Positions 44,574 through 56,122 of a stretch of 64,000 nt of DNA are shown here, piece by piece. The DNA is taken from positions 4,577,733-4,641,732 of the forward strand of contig NC_089175.1 in the NCBI RefSeq assembly GCF_947507565.1. Direction: 5' to 3'. Origin of the DNA: Oscarella lobularis. Its lineage: Eukaryota > Porifera > Homoscleromorpha > Homosclerophorida > Oscarellidae. Position 1 is the first letter of the stretch, and every line of letters starts with the position of its first letter. Position numbers and translations under genes: made by a program. Below the pieces are notes generated by a model, which had not been told where the DNA came from, searched no databases, and saw only the letters and a list, made by a program, of their open reading frames with translations.

Positions 44574-45912
44574 ATGGGCGCATCGCTCTCGTATCCAGAA
44601 GTCGATTTATCGGGCAAGGTGGCCGTCGTGACGGGCGGAAATACCGGAATAGGCTACGAAACGGGCAAGGCTCTCGCGAGAATGGGAGCTCGCGTCATTT
44701 TGGCGTGCCGATCAGAGAAAAGAGCAAAAGAGGTCGGTCGGTCGGTTGGTCACGATCGTCGTTACTTAATTAATTAACAACGTGCTTCGTATAGGCCATC
44801 AAGAGAATGAGAAGCGAGCTGGTCGAAGCGAGCCACGTCGACATTGATGTCGAATATATGGCGCTTGATTTGTCGTCTCTTGCGTCGGCGCGAGACTTCG
44901 CCAAGGCCTACTTGGCACGACGTCTTCCTCTTCATCTGCTGATTCTCAATGCGGGAATTGCAATGATCAATCCTTTACGTACGTAGCAAATTAATTTTAT
45001 TGATTGATTTTACCTTTTTGAACTTGTGTCTTCACAATGAAGAACTGACTGATGATGGCTTGGAGAAACAATTTCAAGTCAATTATTTAGGACACCTCTT
45101 GATCGTACTTCTGTTGCTCGAGCTGCTCGGCGCCAACGGTCCTGACGTTCGAGTCGTTTCCGTGTCGTCAAGTGGCCACCAATTCGCCAATTTTGATTTG
45201 ACCAACATAAACGGTTTCAAGTCATACAGCAGAGTTACATTCTATGGCAACTCCAAGCTCTACCAAGTTAGCATATTGGTTGGCAAAGTTCTTACCTAAA
45301 TTCGCTTTGTCGTTCACCTGTCTAAGATCATGATGTCGTATTATCTTCAAAAGAGACTTTTGAACAGTGAGATATGTTTCTCTTCTGTTCATCCCGGCGT
45401 GGTAAGAACAAATAATTAGCCAAAAAGTACAATGCGTTTATTTACTCTAACTTAGGTCGGAACGGAGATTGCGAGAGGACACGAAGATTCCATAATTCTG
45501 ACCGCATTTTCCAAAATATCTTACGGAATCGGTATAATGGATAAAGCATATTCTAATTAGCTGCTTCTATCTGCTGACAGGTGCTGCGCGAAGTCCAGAG
45601 AAGGGAGCTGCAACGACTATCAATACTGCCGTCAATCCAGCATTTGCTAATAAGAAAGCTCTTTATTTTGAAGACTGCAAACCTGTTGCTCCTCGTCGCG
45701 CTGCAAGGTGCGCTGTCTGTTGGCACAAGTCTCCGTTCCATTGACGTCCCGTCTACTCTGTCCCTAGAAACGAGATTCATCACGAAGAGTTATGGGCGTA
45801 CAGCATCAAGTTACTGCGCAAGTATATCGACGACGATTGTGCCGCAAAGCTGACTGACATGGGTCTGACAATTCCGCCTTCTGCTGCGAGCCTCGACAAG
45901 CAAGACGATTGA
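44574..45912 (+). CDS. short-chain dehydrogenase copy H (type 3)
   Basis: Exons: 44574-44732, 44795-44978, 45043-45266, 45327-45401, 45456-45531, 45581-45707, 45768-45912; sum 990 nt, 329 aa. Type 3 marks: [29 protein letters not shown], exon 2 three codons shorter ([19 protein letters not shown]), exons 3-7 nearly identical to copy [18 protein letters not shown] and YGNSK present. Followed, like copy F, by a C1q-collagen gene. Confidence 0.88.
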
Positions 45913-46306
45913 ATAAGACGTGATTTAGGCAGAAAATGAAAACTCCTGAACTAAACTCTCTTACGCATAACGCGTCTGTAGATGCGCTTTTACATTAGCT
46001 TTGTCTGCATCAACCTCCCTTGATTCCGTTGCAGTCATTCAACTTAGTACACACAAACACTGTATCTTCTGCACACGTGAATGCACGTGAGCTTGTTCTG
46101 AGCAAATGGACGAGGAGATCGTTTACCACTCTCTCTGAGAACACATACGACTATATACGGTGAAATAAACAGCGCTGGGAGCGCCTACGAGTTGTACGAG
46201 CTTTACCTAATTTGGTATCCTTCATGTTCCCTTGCTGGTCTTCATTGTTTCACTCAGAATACCATAAAAGGGCCTACAGACAAAGCAATGATGTCATGTA
46301 CACCGC

Positions 46307-46312
46307 TATAAA
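46307..46312 (+). promoter_or_regulatory. TATA box of C1q-collagen copy 2
   Basis: TATAAA in the same context as copy 1, 48 bp before ATG 46360. The whole upstream 250 bp is shared between the two copies. Confidence 0.6.
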
Positions 46313-46359
46313 TGTGCTCTAAATCTTTACTCAAAGACAGTTGAAACATAGAGGAAGCA

Positions 46360-47961
46360 ATGCACTGGAGCTCAATTGTCCTGATCTTTCTTAGCCTCGT
46401 TCCGCTCTCATGTCAAAACAAGGAAAGCAGCCCTAACTGCCCTCTCCAAAAAGGCGACAGAGTATGCTACCACACTAAAAAAACCAATTTGTGTAATATA
46501 ACGTACCAGGGACTACCGGGTCACCCGGGATCGACAGGCATTAGGGTACATGGAGCATGTACTTTCCCCTCTCAATGCTGAAGCACCCGCGTCTAGGGTC
46601 ATAAAGGAGACAAAGGAACGCAAGGAAGCGCGGGAAGAAACGGAGACAAAGTATGCACAGGCACTCTTTTATAAGTGAACGTTATATATTTACAATTACG
46701 TAGGGTGATCAAGGTGCTAAAGGATCTCGTGGCCTTCTTGGAAAACAGGTTACTTACGCTTCTTTATTCTATCGTCATCATTGAATTTGAGTAGGGTCCT
46801 GCTGGTGTTGTTGGACCTCCTGGTTCCCAAGGTAGACAAGGTGCAACTGGACCACAGGGACCTCGTGGAAATACCGGAATACAAGTACAGCTCGTCGTGC
46901 TCTGTATCCCAATTATTAAATTTATTAATTGCAGGGTGAAACAGGCATACAGGGCCCGAAAGGACAAAAAGGAATGCAAGGAATCAAAGTACATCGCTGT
47001 TCGCCTTCTTTACTGCATTACGTGATAAATACATCAGGGAGAAATTGGACCCACAGGGCCAAGAGGGAGAGGAGGAATTGACGGAATTCCTGTATTACGT
47101 CAAACGCTCGATTTGCACATACTTTAGGGTCCACCGGGTCACACAGGACAAGCAGGACCAAAAGGACCCAAAGGAGATAAGGCGTGTTTCTTTCGAAGAT
47201 TAGCTAAAGACATTGTTTAAAAGAATTAAATAGGGAGAGAGAGGATTAATTGGTCACAAAGGAGAGCGGGGACTTCAAGGAATACCAGGACCTGACGTAA
47301 ATGACTTTGAACTCTTCTTGATCTTCTAAAGTCACCCCATTAACTAGATAGATGAAGAGATTCTGAAAAGGTTGAAAGAACAGGTATGAACTGACAAAAA
47401 TATGTGGCTCGTCCTAGTTCATCCATCTGTAGATTGTAACAGATCTCAAGTCTTCACTCGGTAAAGTATTGAAACCCATTGCATACCTTGTTGGTGATGT
47501 GACAGATGGTACTTACTGGCAAACCTATTCTTCCGGTAACAAATACAATTATTCAAATTATTAGGCAATTAAGACCTTTGCCTGTCAGGCCAGGTAATTA
47601 CTCACTGGTCAACTAGCACGTCAGGTTCCTCCTATCCATCCAAGGCGGAATGACGTATAGCAATGGTTACATCACCGTTCCTGAATCTGGGATTTATTTC
47701 ATTTACTTCAATTTGTACTCTGATGTACCATCATCAAGATATCAGCGTCCTACCCTTTATGTTGATTCGCGTCGTATTGGCTTCTCAAACTATTATCACG
47801 AAGACACTCACGACAAATCTCATTATATTGGACTGCTTTGGAATTTGAAAAAGGGCAATCAGTTGTCTCTAAGAGCGCAAGGTATTGGAAGCTTGCGAAT
47901 GTTACGATACTATTTTGCACCTGACCATTCTTGTTTTGGCGCATGGAAAGTAAACTACTAA
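46360..47961 (+). pseudogene. C1q-domain collagen gene, copy 2, frameshift in C1q domain
   Basis: Secreted short-chain collagen with a C1q head; such proteins trimerise and act in matrix or innate recognition. Exons: 46360-46545 (signal peptide, Cys-rich CPLQKGDRVCYH, first triplets), 46597-46650, 46704-46748, 46795-46884, 46935-46988, 47038-47091, 47128-47181, 47234-47296 (Gly-X-Y exons of 54, 45, 90, 54, 54, 54 and 63 nt), 47348-47383 (linker), 47433-47535, 47589-47961 (C1q). The 47181 donor is GC, fixed by the 54-nt length. All exons are open up to the last; there, about 7 nt present in copy 1 are missing near 47640, shifting the frame into a TGA just before GMTYSNGYITVPESGIYFIYF. The rest of the C1q domain (to FGAWKVNY) is well kept. 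One lesion only, so a recent break or an assembly error. Confidence 0.8.
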
Positions 47962-48280
47962 CTCTTCAAAGTACAAAACTGACTGTTTCGTGTTGGGTGC
48001 ATAATTAAGATGTATGCAGTCTCAAACTCCGCCACAATGGCGCCCATTGACGTCGCCTTCGTACTGTTTTTACTCTGGAGTCTCCTTTATCCAGTTAGCC
48101 TGATAGAAAACTATTCCTAATTTAGGAGAACTGGACTTTGACGCCTTGTGCTCTTCAGAGTACTTTTAGCGGCAATTCTAACGTTTGACAATATGTCAGC
48201 TGCCCGTTGAACTTGTGGAGTGATGAGAAACCAAACTCCCAAAATGCAGGCTAAGAGGATGAAGAAACTGCGACCACGGG

Positions 48281-48684
48281 ATACCAGTTTATGGACCGTT
48301 GGGGAAGGACGGCGTTGCGCCGACGGATTTGGATAAGTGCAATGGGAGAATGGATATGGGGCAATACGTTTATCACACTACCAACGGAAAGGCGCCCTAG
48401 ATATCAGTACACTCCTACTAGTGAGTGTATTGGGTTTTAGCAATAAATATATAACGGGTTTATATTTAGACATGGGTCCACCTCCTCCCGGAGGCCGTCC
48501 TCAGCCCCAGCAGCCCACTGAAGGGAACATCCAAAAAGTCGGCGACGGGTCTACACCGACCTCTCAAGGTTATCGGTTACCATTTTACCTTCGATTTAGT
48601 CTCATTTCTGTTTTTAGCCATGGTTGCTATGCCAGCGTTGTTTGTCACTGTTCTGGCTCTCATCTTTCGCCTGTTGGCTGTCTA
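48281..48684 (+). pseudogene. YHYH gene 3' fragment (unit 5)
   Basis: The longest of the three fragments, starting at the sequence for IPVYGPLGKDGVAPTDLDKC and running through exons 2 and 3. It lacks part of the block around APYIIGC. It heads a block ending in SDR copies I, J and K. Confidence 0.9.
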
Positions 48685-49008
48685 ATTGTGACGTCTTATT
48701 TATTTGCTGTTTAGTTCAGTCGACGATCTGACTCATCTGAGTACATATATATTAGTCGATTGTAGAGATGGAGAAATCAAAACCGTCTCTGAGGTCGTGC
48801 GATCCGTTTTCTAATTCTTTTCTCTTCTTATTCCTCCACTGCTCAGAAGTCTGCTGCACCATAGAGTCTGAGACAGATGACTTACTGATCAGATCATTGA
48901 TCTATGACATCAATATGTCAATACAGGATGCCGATACAGTAGTGAGTCACGGTGAGTCACATTGTCCGCAGTGAGTCATTCACTCTCACTACTGAACTCA
49001 TTCGCAAC

Positions 49009-50344
49009 ATGGGCTCGTCACTCTCGTATCCCGAAGTCGATTTGGCCGGCAAGGTGGCCATCGTTACGGGCGGCAATACGGGAATAGGTTACGAAACAGG
49101 CAAGGCTTTCGCCAGGATGGGAGCTCGCGTCATTTTGGCGTGCCGATCGGAGGAAAGAGCGACTGAGGTCGGTGTTTTGATCATCCGTTGCTAGATCACG
49201 TGTGCAGCGTGTGCGTGCAGGCGATCGCGAAAATGCGAAGCGAACTGGCCGAAGCAAAGCCCGTGTCAGGAGAAGATATCAACGTCGAATTCATGGCACT
49301 CGATTTGTCTTCGCTCGCGTCGGCACGAGACTTCGCCAAGGCCTTCTTGGCACGACGTCTTCCGCTTCATCTGCTCGTTCTCAATGCAGGAATCGCAATG
49401 ATCAATCCCTTACGTATATTAATTAATTAATTAATTAATTAAAAATTAAATTAAATTTTTCTAAGAGCTGACTGATGATGGGTTGGAGAAAATGTTTCAA
49501 GTCAATTACCTCGGTCATCTCTTGATCATACTTCACTTGCTCGAGCTGCTCGGTTCCAGCGGTCCCGACGTCCGCGTCATATCTGTGTCGTCAGTTGCGT
49601 ACAAATCCGGCACTCTCGATTTGACAAACATGGACGGTTCCAAATCATATGGCAGATTTAAGTTCTACGGAAACTCCAAGCTGTATCAGGTAACGCATCA
49701 ACTAACTAACCAACTAACTTCTAATGAACCCTCATTGGTTCTTTAGATCATGATGACGTTTTATCTTCAAAAGAAGATTTCTGACAGCGAAATAGCATTC
49801 TCGTGTCTTAATCCTGGCTTCGTAAACGCTTTGCATGCAACCCAAGAGGTACACATTTCAATCATTTAGGTTAAAACAGAGGCCACGAGAGGATTTGAAG
49901 ATTCCGCCTTTTTAACGGCACTAGCGAAAGCAACTCATGCACTCGGTACATTAGAGATATTGATACATAGATCATGCTAACGACTTACCGGTTGTTTTTA
50001 ACAGGTGTGGCACGAAGTGCAGAGAAGGGAGCTGCAACGTCAATTAACGCTGCAGTCAATCCTGAATTTGCCAATGGAAAAGCACTATTCTTTGAAAGCT
50101 GCAAGCCTGCTGGTGTCAAAAGTCTTGCAAGGTGCGCCGTTTGCATATATGAGTCTTCATCCTATCGACGTTCCCTTTCTCTCCGCGGCCTAGAGACGAG
50201 ACTCGTCACGAAGAGTTATGGACGTACAGTATCGAGTTATTGCGCAAGTACATCGACGACGAGTGCGCCACTAAGCTGACTGACATGGGTCTGACGATTT
50301 CGTCGTCCGAGGCTGCCGAGAGCCTCGAAAATCAAGACGATTAA
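49009..50344 (+). CDS. short-chain dehydrogenase copy I (type 1)
   Basis: Exons: 49009-49167, 49221-49413, 49466-49689, 49747-49821, 49870-49945, 50005-50131, 50194-50344; sum 1005 nt, 334 aa. Very close to copies A and [18 protein letters not shown] and YGNSK present; exon 5 [26 protein letters not shown]. Three TGAGTCA sites precede the start. It shares the stop-codon micro-element with copy C, so these two copies descend from one insertion event. Confidence 0.88.
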
Positions 50345-50346
50345 AC

Positions 50347-50378
50347 CACGGATCTTAGAGATCTCCTCTAAGATCCGT
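50347..50378. mobile_element. 32-bp palindromic hAT-like micro-element (second copy)
   Basis: Identical to the element at 36131-36162, with the same 8-bp GATTAAAC duplication (50339-50346 and 50379-50386) and the same position at the SDR stop codon. It was therefore copied with the gene rather than inserted twice. Confidence 0.8.
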
Positions 50379-50623
50379 GATTAAACGAAGACGGAGAAGA
50401 AGACGATTCTTGGAACTGAATATATGCATCACCTAAAAAAATTAGTCGTTGTGCCTTTGCTTACTTCTCTTCATACTTATCCACTTCATGCTTAGCACAT
50501 CAGCGTTGATTTTATTATATCCCATCGAAAGTGTCTTGTCATTGTGTTTTGAGTTGAACAGAATGTAGTCAATACGGGTGCCGAGATAGTGAGTCACGGT
50601 CACATAGATATCTCATTTGCGGC

Positions 50624-51927
50624 ATGGGGGCTTCGCTCTCGTATCCCGAAGTCGATTTAGCCGGCAAGGTGGCTATTGTGACGGGCGGAAATACCGGAAT
50701 AGGCTACGAAACAGGCAAGGCTCTCGCCAGGATGGGAGCTCGCGTCACTCTGGCGTGTCGATCGGAAGAGAGAGCCACAGAGGTCGGTCCAACCGTCGCT
50801 GCTAGACCACGCATGCACCGTGCAAGATCTTCGCACACTGTAGGCGATCAAGAAAATGCGAAGCGAGCTGGCCGAAGCGAAGCCCGTATCGGGAGAAGAT
50901 ATCAACGTCGAGTTTATGGCACTCGATCTGGCTTCTCTCGCGTCGGCACGAGACTTCGCCAAGGCCTACTTGGCGCGAAGTCTGCCGCTTCATCTGCTCA
51001 TTCTCAATGCAGGAATGGCAATGCTTCCCTTACGTATCTATTTATCTATATTAGATAATTAATTATTAATTTTCTTGTTACTAAGAGCTGACTGATGACG
51101 GGCTGGAGAAACATTTTCAAGTCAATTACTTGAGTCATCTCTTGATCTTACTGCACTTGCTCGAGCTGCTCAGCTCCAGTGGTCCCGACGTTCGCGTCAT
51201 ATCCGTGTCGTCAGATGGATACGAATACGGCACTCTCGATTTGAAAAATATGGACGGTTCCGAGTCATATGGCAGAATGAAGTTTTATGGAAACTCGAAG
51301 CTCTATCAAGTAAGCACATCGACACACCTCTTGGACACACACAAAATTTTTTCGAAGATTATGATGACGTTGTATCTTCAAAAGAAGCTTAGGGAAATAG
51401 CATTCTTTTGTCTTCATCCTGGCAAGGTAAAACAACTTTCCAAGCTAAGAGGTATTTATTAATTATTTGTTCAACCGAGATAGCACGAGGAATGAGCGAT
51501 TCTACGTTTCTGATGGTGATGGCCAAAATATTTGTAGCAATGGGTACAGTAGGATATCGATTGATCGATCGATAAGACGTCTTATTTCTGAATAGGACGA
51601 AGTCCAGAAAAGGGAGCTGCAACGTCGATCAATGCCGCAGTCAATCCGGCATTTGCTAACGAAAAGGCACTTTATTTTGAAGACTGCAAACCTGTTGCTC
51701 TCCATAGCCTTGCAAAGTTCGCTCTCACAACTATCACGAGCCTTTGCCCCAATGTCCCTTTCTCTCCACCTAGAAACGAGACTCGTCACGAACAGTTGTG
51801 GGAGTACAGCATCAAGTTATTGCGCAAGTTTATCGATGACGATTGCGCTTCTAAGTTGACTGACATGGGTCTGACGATCTCGTCGTCGTCGGAGGCCGTT
51901 GGGAGCCCTGGCGACGAAGACGATTGA
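50624..51927 (+). pseudogene. short-chain dehydrogenase copy J (type 2), lost splice acceptor
   Basis: Exons 1-4 are open: 50624-50782, 50844-51033, 51086-51309, 51358-51426. Exon 6-7 sequence is also open and matches copy B. About 11 nt are missing just before exon 5 (TTGTTCA runs straight into ACCGAG), removing the acceptor AG and the first codons. Correct joining of exon 4 to exon 5 is lost; exon skipping would shift the frame (76-nt exon). Probably non-functional. Confidence 0.78.
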
Positions 51928-52247
51928 ATTAACGAATAGCAAGACGTTCTCTAATTAAGGAGGAAACTTTTCGTACTGTCCACTTGCAGACAAGTCTTAA
52001 TTGGCAATCGATTGTAAACTATCCGAACAGCTATCTAGAAGCAGTTCAGCACAACTAGCGAGCACCTGACACAAAACCTACATACGTACTGTAGTGAAGT
52101 ATGAATTATTCCAAGTGCTGCTTGCTGTGAATACAGTGGATTGTCTATGTCCCTGTCTCACGGCCGACACAATAAAATTAGTTTGTGCTTCAGCTGCGCG
52201 CTTTGTTGAAATAAAATGTTTGCTTAAAGTAAAGAAAAACGAGAACA

Positions 52248-52560
52248 ATGGGCGCATCGCTCTCGTATCCAGAAGTCGATTTATCGGGCAAGGTGGCCGT
52301 CGTGACGGGCGGAAATAGCGGAATAGGCTACGAAACGGGCAAGGCTCTCGCGAGAATGGGGAGCTCGCGTCATTTTGGCGTGCCGATCAGAGAAAAGAGC
52401 AAAAGAGGTCGGTCGGTCGGTCACGATCGTCGTTGCTTAATTAACAACGTGCATCGTATAGGCCATCAAGAGAATGAGAAGCGAGCTGGTCGAAGCGAGC
52501 CACGACGTTGACATTGACGTCGAATATATGGCGCTTGATTTGTCGTCTCTCGCGTCGGCG
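52248..52560 (+). pseudogene. short-chain dehydrogenase copy K (type 3), truncated
   Basis: Exon 1 has one extra G after ARMG, which shifts the frame. Exon 2 stops at SSLASA and then passes without a splice site into a spacer (CTTTTACTCTGGAGTCTCC) that also follows C1q copy 2 at about 48067. Exons 3-7 are absent. This marks the right end of the array. Confidence 0.92.
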
Positions 52561-53623
52561 CTTTTACTCTGGAGTCTCCTCTATCCAGTGACTGTTAGCC
52601 TGATAGAAAACTATTCCTAATTTAGGAGAACTGGACTTCGAAGCTTTGTGCTCTTCCGTTTAGCGGCAATTCTAACGTTCGACAATACGTCAGCTGCCCG
52701 CTGAACTTGTAGAGTGGTGACGTTAGACCTAATCCCAAAAATTCATGGCCCATTGGGGACGGAGAAACAGCAACCACGGGTCTTAGAGAATAAAATCCGC
52801 GTTGGAATTTTGGTCCTCGCCGAGTAGTGTTCGTCATTTTCTAACGTCTCCGGGCAATCAACGGCAGTCTTGTTCTAAGAAATACCCTGCCACTAGTAAA
52901 TGGTAGAAAATTGATTGTACCTGCATGAAAATTTGACTTTACGAACTTGTTCTTTCTTGACGCGAATCTTACGTTGATCTATGTGCGATCTACTAACTGC
53001 CTTGAAGCTCCTAGCTAGCGGATCCGATCAGGCTTTAGCAAACGCCCCGCCAGCTGATTTCTTAGCTAGGCTCTATAAATTGCAGCAGTCCCTTTTCTGT
53101 GCAAATGTCTTCGGATTGTGAACAGCAGGAAATGAACTAAACTCGACTTTTAGTTCAAAGAGGCCGAAGAATTGAATCGTCCAGTATCTATGGTGGAACC
53201 AAGGGTGACTCACCTGGCCAGCAGAAGTGAACGCCAGCCTAGAAACTGAAGAGAAGACCGACTGTCTGGGCCTTGGTTTCGGCATAGTTTCGGCGCAGTT
53301 TCGGTGACTTCCCGACTGCCCGACTGCCCTGGGTGACTGCCCTGGGTGGGCCCCCTGGTGACTGCTTTTCTCTAGCTTAGCGTGCGCTGCCTGTTACAGA
53401 TACTCATAAGCCATTTTCAAAAAATTTAGGCAGCACGACGGGTGTAACAAAAGAGAAAATACTACTAAATCGAAAAAATTGATAACAAGAACATCTCTCG
53501 AATCTCGAGTTGACCCACGTGCTTTGCCATGCCAACTGTCTAGCTGACTTGCATGTCCTATCAAATCGTTCAGTGAGCACTCCGCCTAGCGGTTGATTGC
53601 ACTCCGCCTAGCGGTTGATTTTC
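52561..53623. other. array end spacer, short repeats, no gene
   Basis: The first 130 bp repeat the post-C1q spacer at about 48067-48200, and CTCCGGGCAATCAACGG near 52850 also occurs near 34175. Short tandem duplications are present (CTGCCCTGGGTG near 53330; ACTCCGCCTAGCGGTTGATT twice at 53579-53620). No supported coding frame. Confidence 0.6.
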
Positions 53624-56122
53624 TCATTTCCTAGTAGGGTCTTTTATCCATTGCAGCAATCCCTTTCCTGGGTAGTGCTCTTCAAAAAGGTGTTTGATAT
53701 TTGCAACGTCCCTTTTTCTTTTTACTGTTTCTCTAAAATAGCCAAGCAGCTGGTCTCCCAATTTTTCTGAATCTTCTTTTAATTCGTGGTTAGAAGGAAT
53801 GAGATTTTTGTCAGCTAGATCGCTTAGAAACGTAGACGTTGGTGTTAAAGTATTGAGCTCTTTAATGAGTTCCTTTTCGTGATCCCCAAAGTATGTGTTG
53901 TATAAGGCGAGGACTTCCTCAGAGTCACTGCCAGAGTCGCGACCGTTTACCATTGCTGCCTGAGGACCTTGTGACGTTCCCAGGATCCGTTTTTGTAGCT
54001 CAAGAAAGTTTTTCTTGAGTTCTTCCACGTCTTTCTTTACGTCTCTCTTGTCTTGTCCCTTGAGTTCTTCCATGTCTTTCTTGAGTTTTTCCATGTCTTT
54101 CTTGAGTTTTTCCAGGTCTTTTTTTTCTGCTTTAGTGTACAATGTGTTCTCAAATGCATCGATTTTCTTGTTCAGGTCGTCCAACGTATCCTCCGTCTCC
54201 GTATTAGTCGGTTCAAAGCCACGACGGCGCATTGGGCTATCATCTAGGCAAACGTCAAACCCTAATTTTCTACAGTCAAGAGAAGTACACAAACCTTTTT
54301 GCGGCCCAGGCACATTGATATCACTACCTATCGGAATAACAGGAGCCTACACTAGGACATCTCGTCATTCTCTCCTCTCTTACTAGCGGCATTTTCCGTT
54401 TCCGTCCTTGAACTACCCTGCTGCCCATCTTTATCCGGAGTAGGTTCCGGTCTTGTCACTGCTGCAATAGCCTCGTTTACATTGGTTTCTTTGAACATTT
54501 TCTCTTACCATGAGGACTTTCACTGACATTGCTACTCGGCCCTGGCGCGGCATGGGGACGAACCGACTGCAGTTGCATTGAATCAACCGGCTGCCCATCT
54601 GAAAAAGAAATCATGCTAATACAACGTCTTTTTCTTTAGAATTCAGTCCTACTTCCTGTTCCACCACCAGCAGGTGGACGCCCGCTGATATTCGGTTTGC
54701 GTTTGGGTTTTTTGCACACGATAATAACGATAATAACGATTACTATCGCTACTCCTATTACTGTGCCGACAGCAATCCCAGCAATTGCTCCTGATGATAA
54801 ACCATTTCCTCCAACTACTACTCCGCCTGCACCGGTGTCGTTTTCTCCTACACAAAACAAGATGATGACGGCCAGACAAAAATCAGAAAGGACCAACTTT
54901 ACCTGGCTTGCTAATCGGGATTGCAGACATAAAAAACGGAGTTGAAATTTCAGAGGTAGGTGTTTTAGACGTAACAAACGGAGTTGAGAGCGTACTATTC
55001 TCTATAGTTAGACCGGTGAGAATTCTAGTTGAGTTCACATGACTTTCCGTGTAGTTCCCAACGGCCACGACAGACACATTGACTTCACTGACGTTCAAAT
55101 TTCGAGCGCCAATGCTGATGTTCGGTTGAAATCGAATGGCCGTCATTGAAAGCCCCCACTCAACCCTGTAATAGATGGGAGGATCGTATCGATGGTTCGG
55201 ATCGGTGGGCGTATTTTCCCAGGCAAGCTCCACCGAGCCATCTCTTCCAACCTTTTTCGTAAATGAGACGCTGTTTGGCCTCCCTATAACGAGTACAATT
55301 AACTTAGACAAACACTAGGCTGCTGCCCGCAACGGGCGTACTGATTATCTCCACGTTGATTGACTGAGATTCAAACGTATTTCTTGCAGGAAGAAGAAGT
55401 CCTTTGCCTTTAACGAAAATGCTTCCTTCGTCCAATCGCGACAGTCTACAAAGTTTTAAAACAACGGTTGCATTTGAAAAGATGCGTTCTTTTCGTTCCG
55501 AGCACGGAATGACGCGCTTTGTTTCATTGTGGACAATCCATAGTTTAACAGTATCAGCTTGATACCGAACAAATGCAGGCAGATTCAGATCTGAATCTTC
55601 GTAAAGGATCCGCTTCCGAGGTCCCTCTATTTCTATAGTCGGATCATCTACAGAAGTATAACGTAATTGGAAAATTAATTATGAAATAATTAAATAATTT
55701 TACTAGTTACGACGTAAACGATTGCGGCTTCGCTTTCGCCGAATCCGTTTGGCTCGCACGTGTAGCTCCCGTTGCTACTGCGCTCCGCTCTAAACCGTAG
55801 TGTCTGCTTAGATGCGAAACCAGATTTCGGCAATATGTCGAATGAAGGGTCATCATCGTCGATAACGTTCCCGTTGTGACGATAGACGACACTCGACGAG
55901 TTAAACGACCGTCCGTCTGAAAAGGAGCAGAGAAGTGTAACGTGTTCACCCAAATTTACTCCTTGAGTGGACGTCAATTCAACCGTTTCTCCTAAATATT
56001 CATTCAATATACCAAAGACGTCGCAAAAAGTCGAACAGCTTACCATTTACGACTGAGAATAGGAGAACGATTAGTAGCACGAGGTGCGATGACGCAAGAT
56101 TACGTAAGATATTCCTGTTCAT
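53624..56122 (-). CDS. Ig-FN3 transmembrane receptor with coiled coil and CARD-like tail (8 exons)
   Basis: A 678-aa type I receptor. Exons (minus): 56122-56044, 55991-55704, 55647-55342, 55283-54903, 54847-54653, 54598-54509, 54461-54384, 54243-53624; sum 2037 nt, every junction phase 1. Order: signal peptide (SSHLVLLIVLLFSVVNG); Ig domain, residues 27-122 (CSFSD...GSYTCEPNG); a beta-type module, 123-224 (DPTIEIEGP); FN3 domain, 225-about 320 (RPNSVSF...PIYYRVEWG); Ser/Thr stalk; TM (AGIAVGTVIGVAIVIVIIVI, about 375-400); Lys-rich juxtamembrane; low-complexity tail; heptad-rich coiled coil (KKDLEKLKKDMEKLKKDMEEL, split view); and a C-terminal helical bundle, about 590-675, with a CARD-like pattern (EKELIKELN, TFLSDLADKNLIPSNHE, LLGYFRETVKRK, IKHLFEEHY). 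The extracellular part is a clear paralogue of the gene at 57023. The CARD assignment is from pattern only. Confidence 0.8.
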
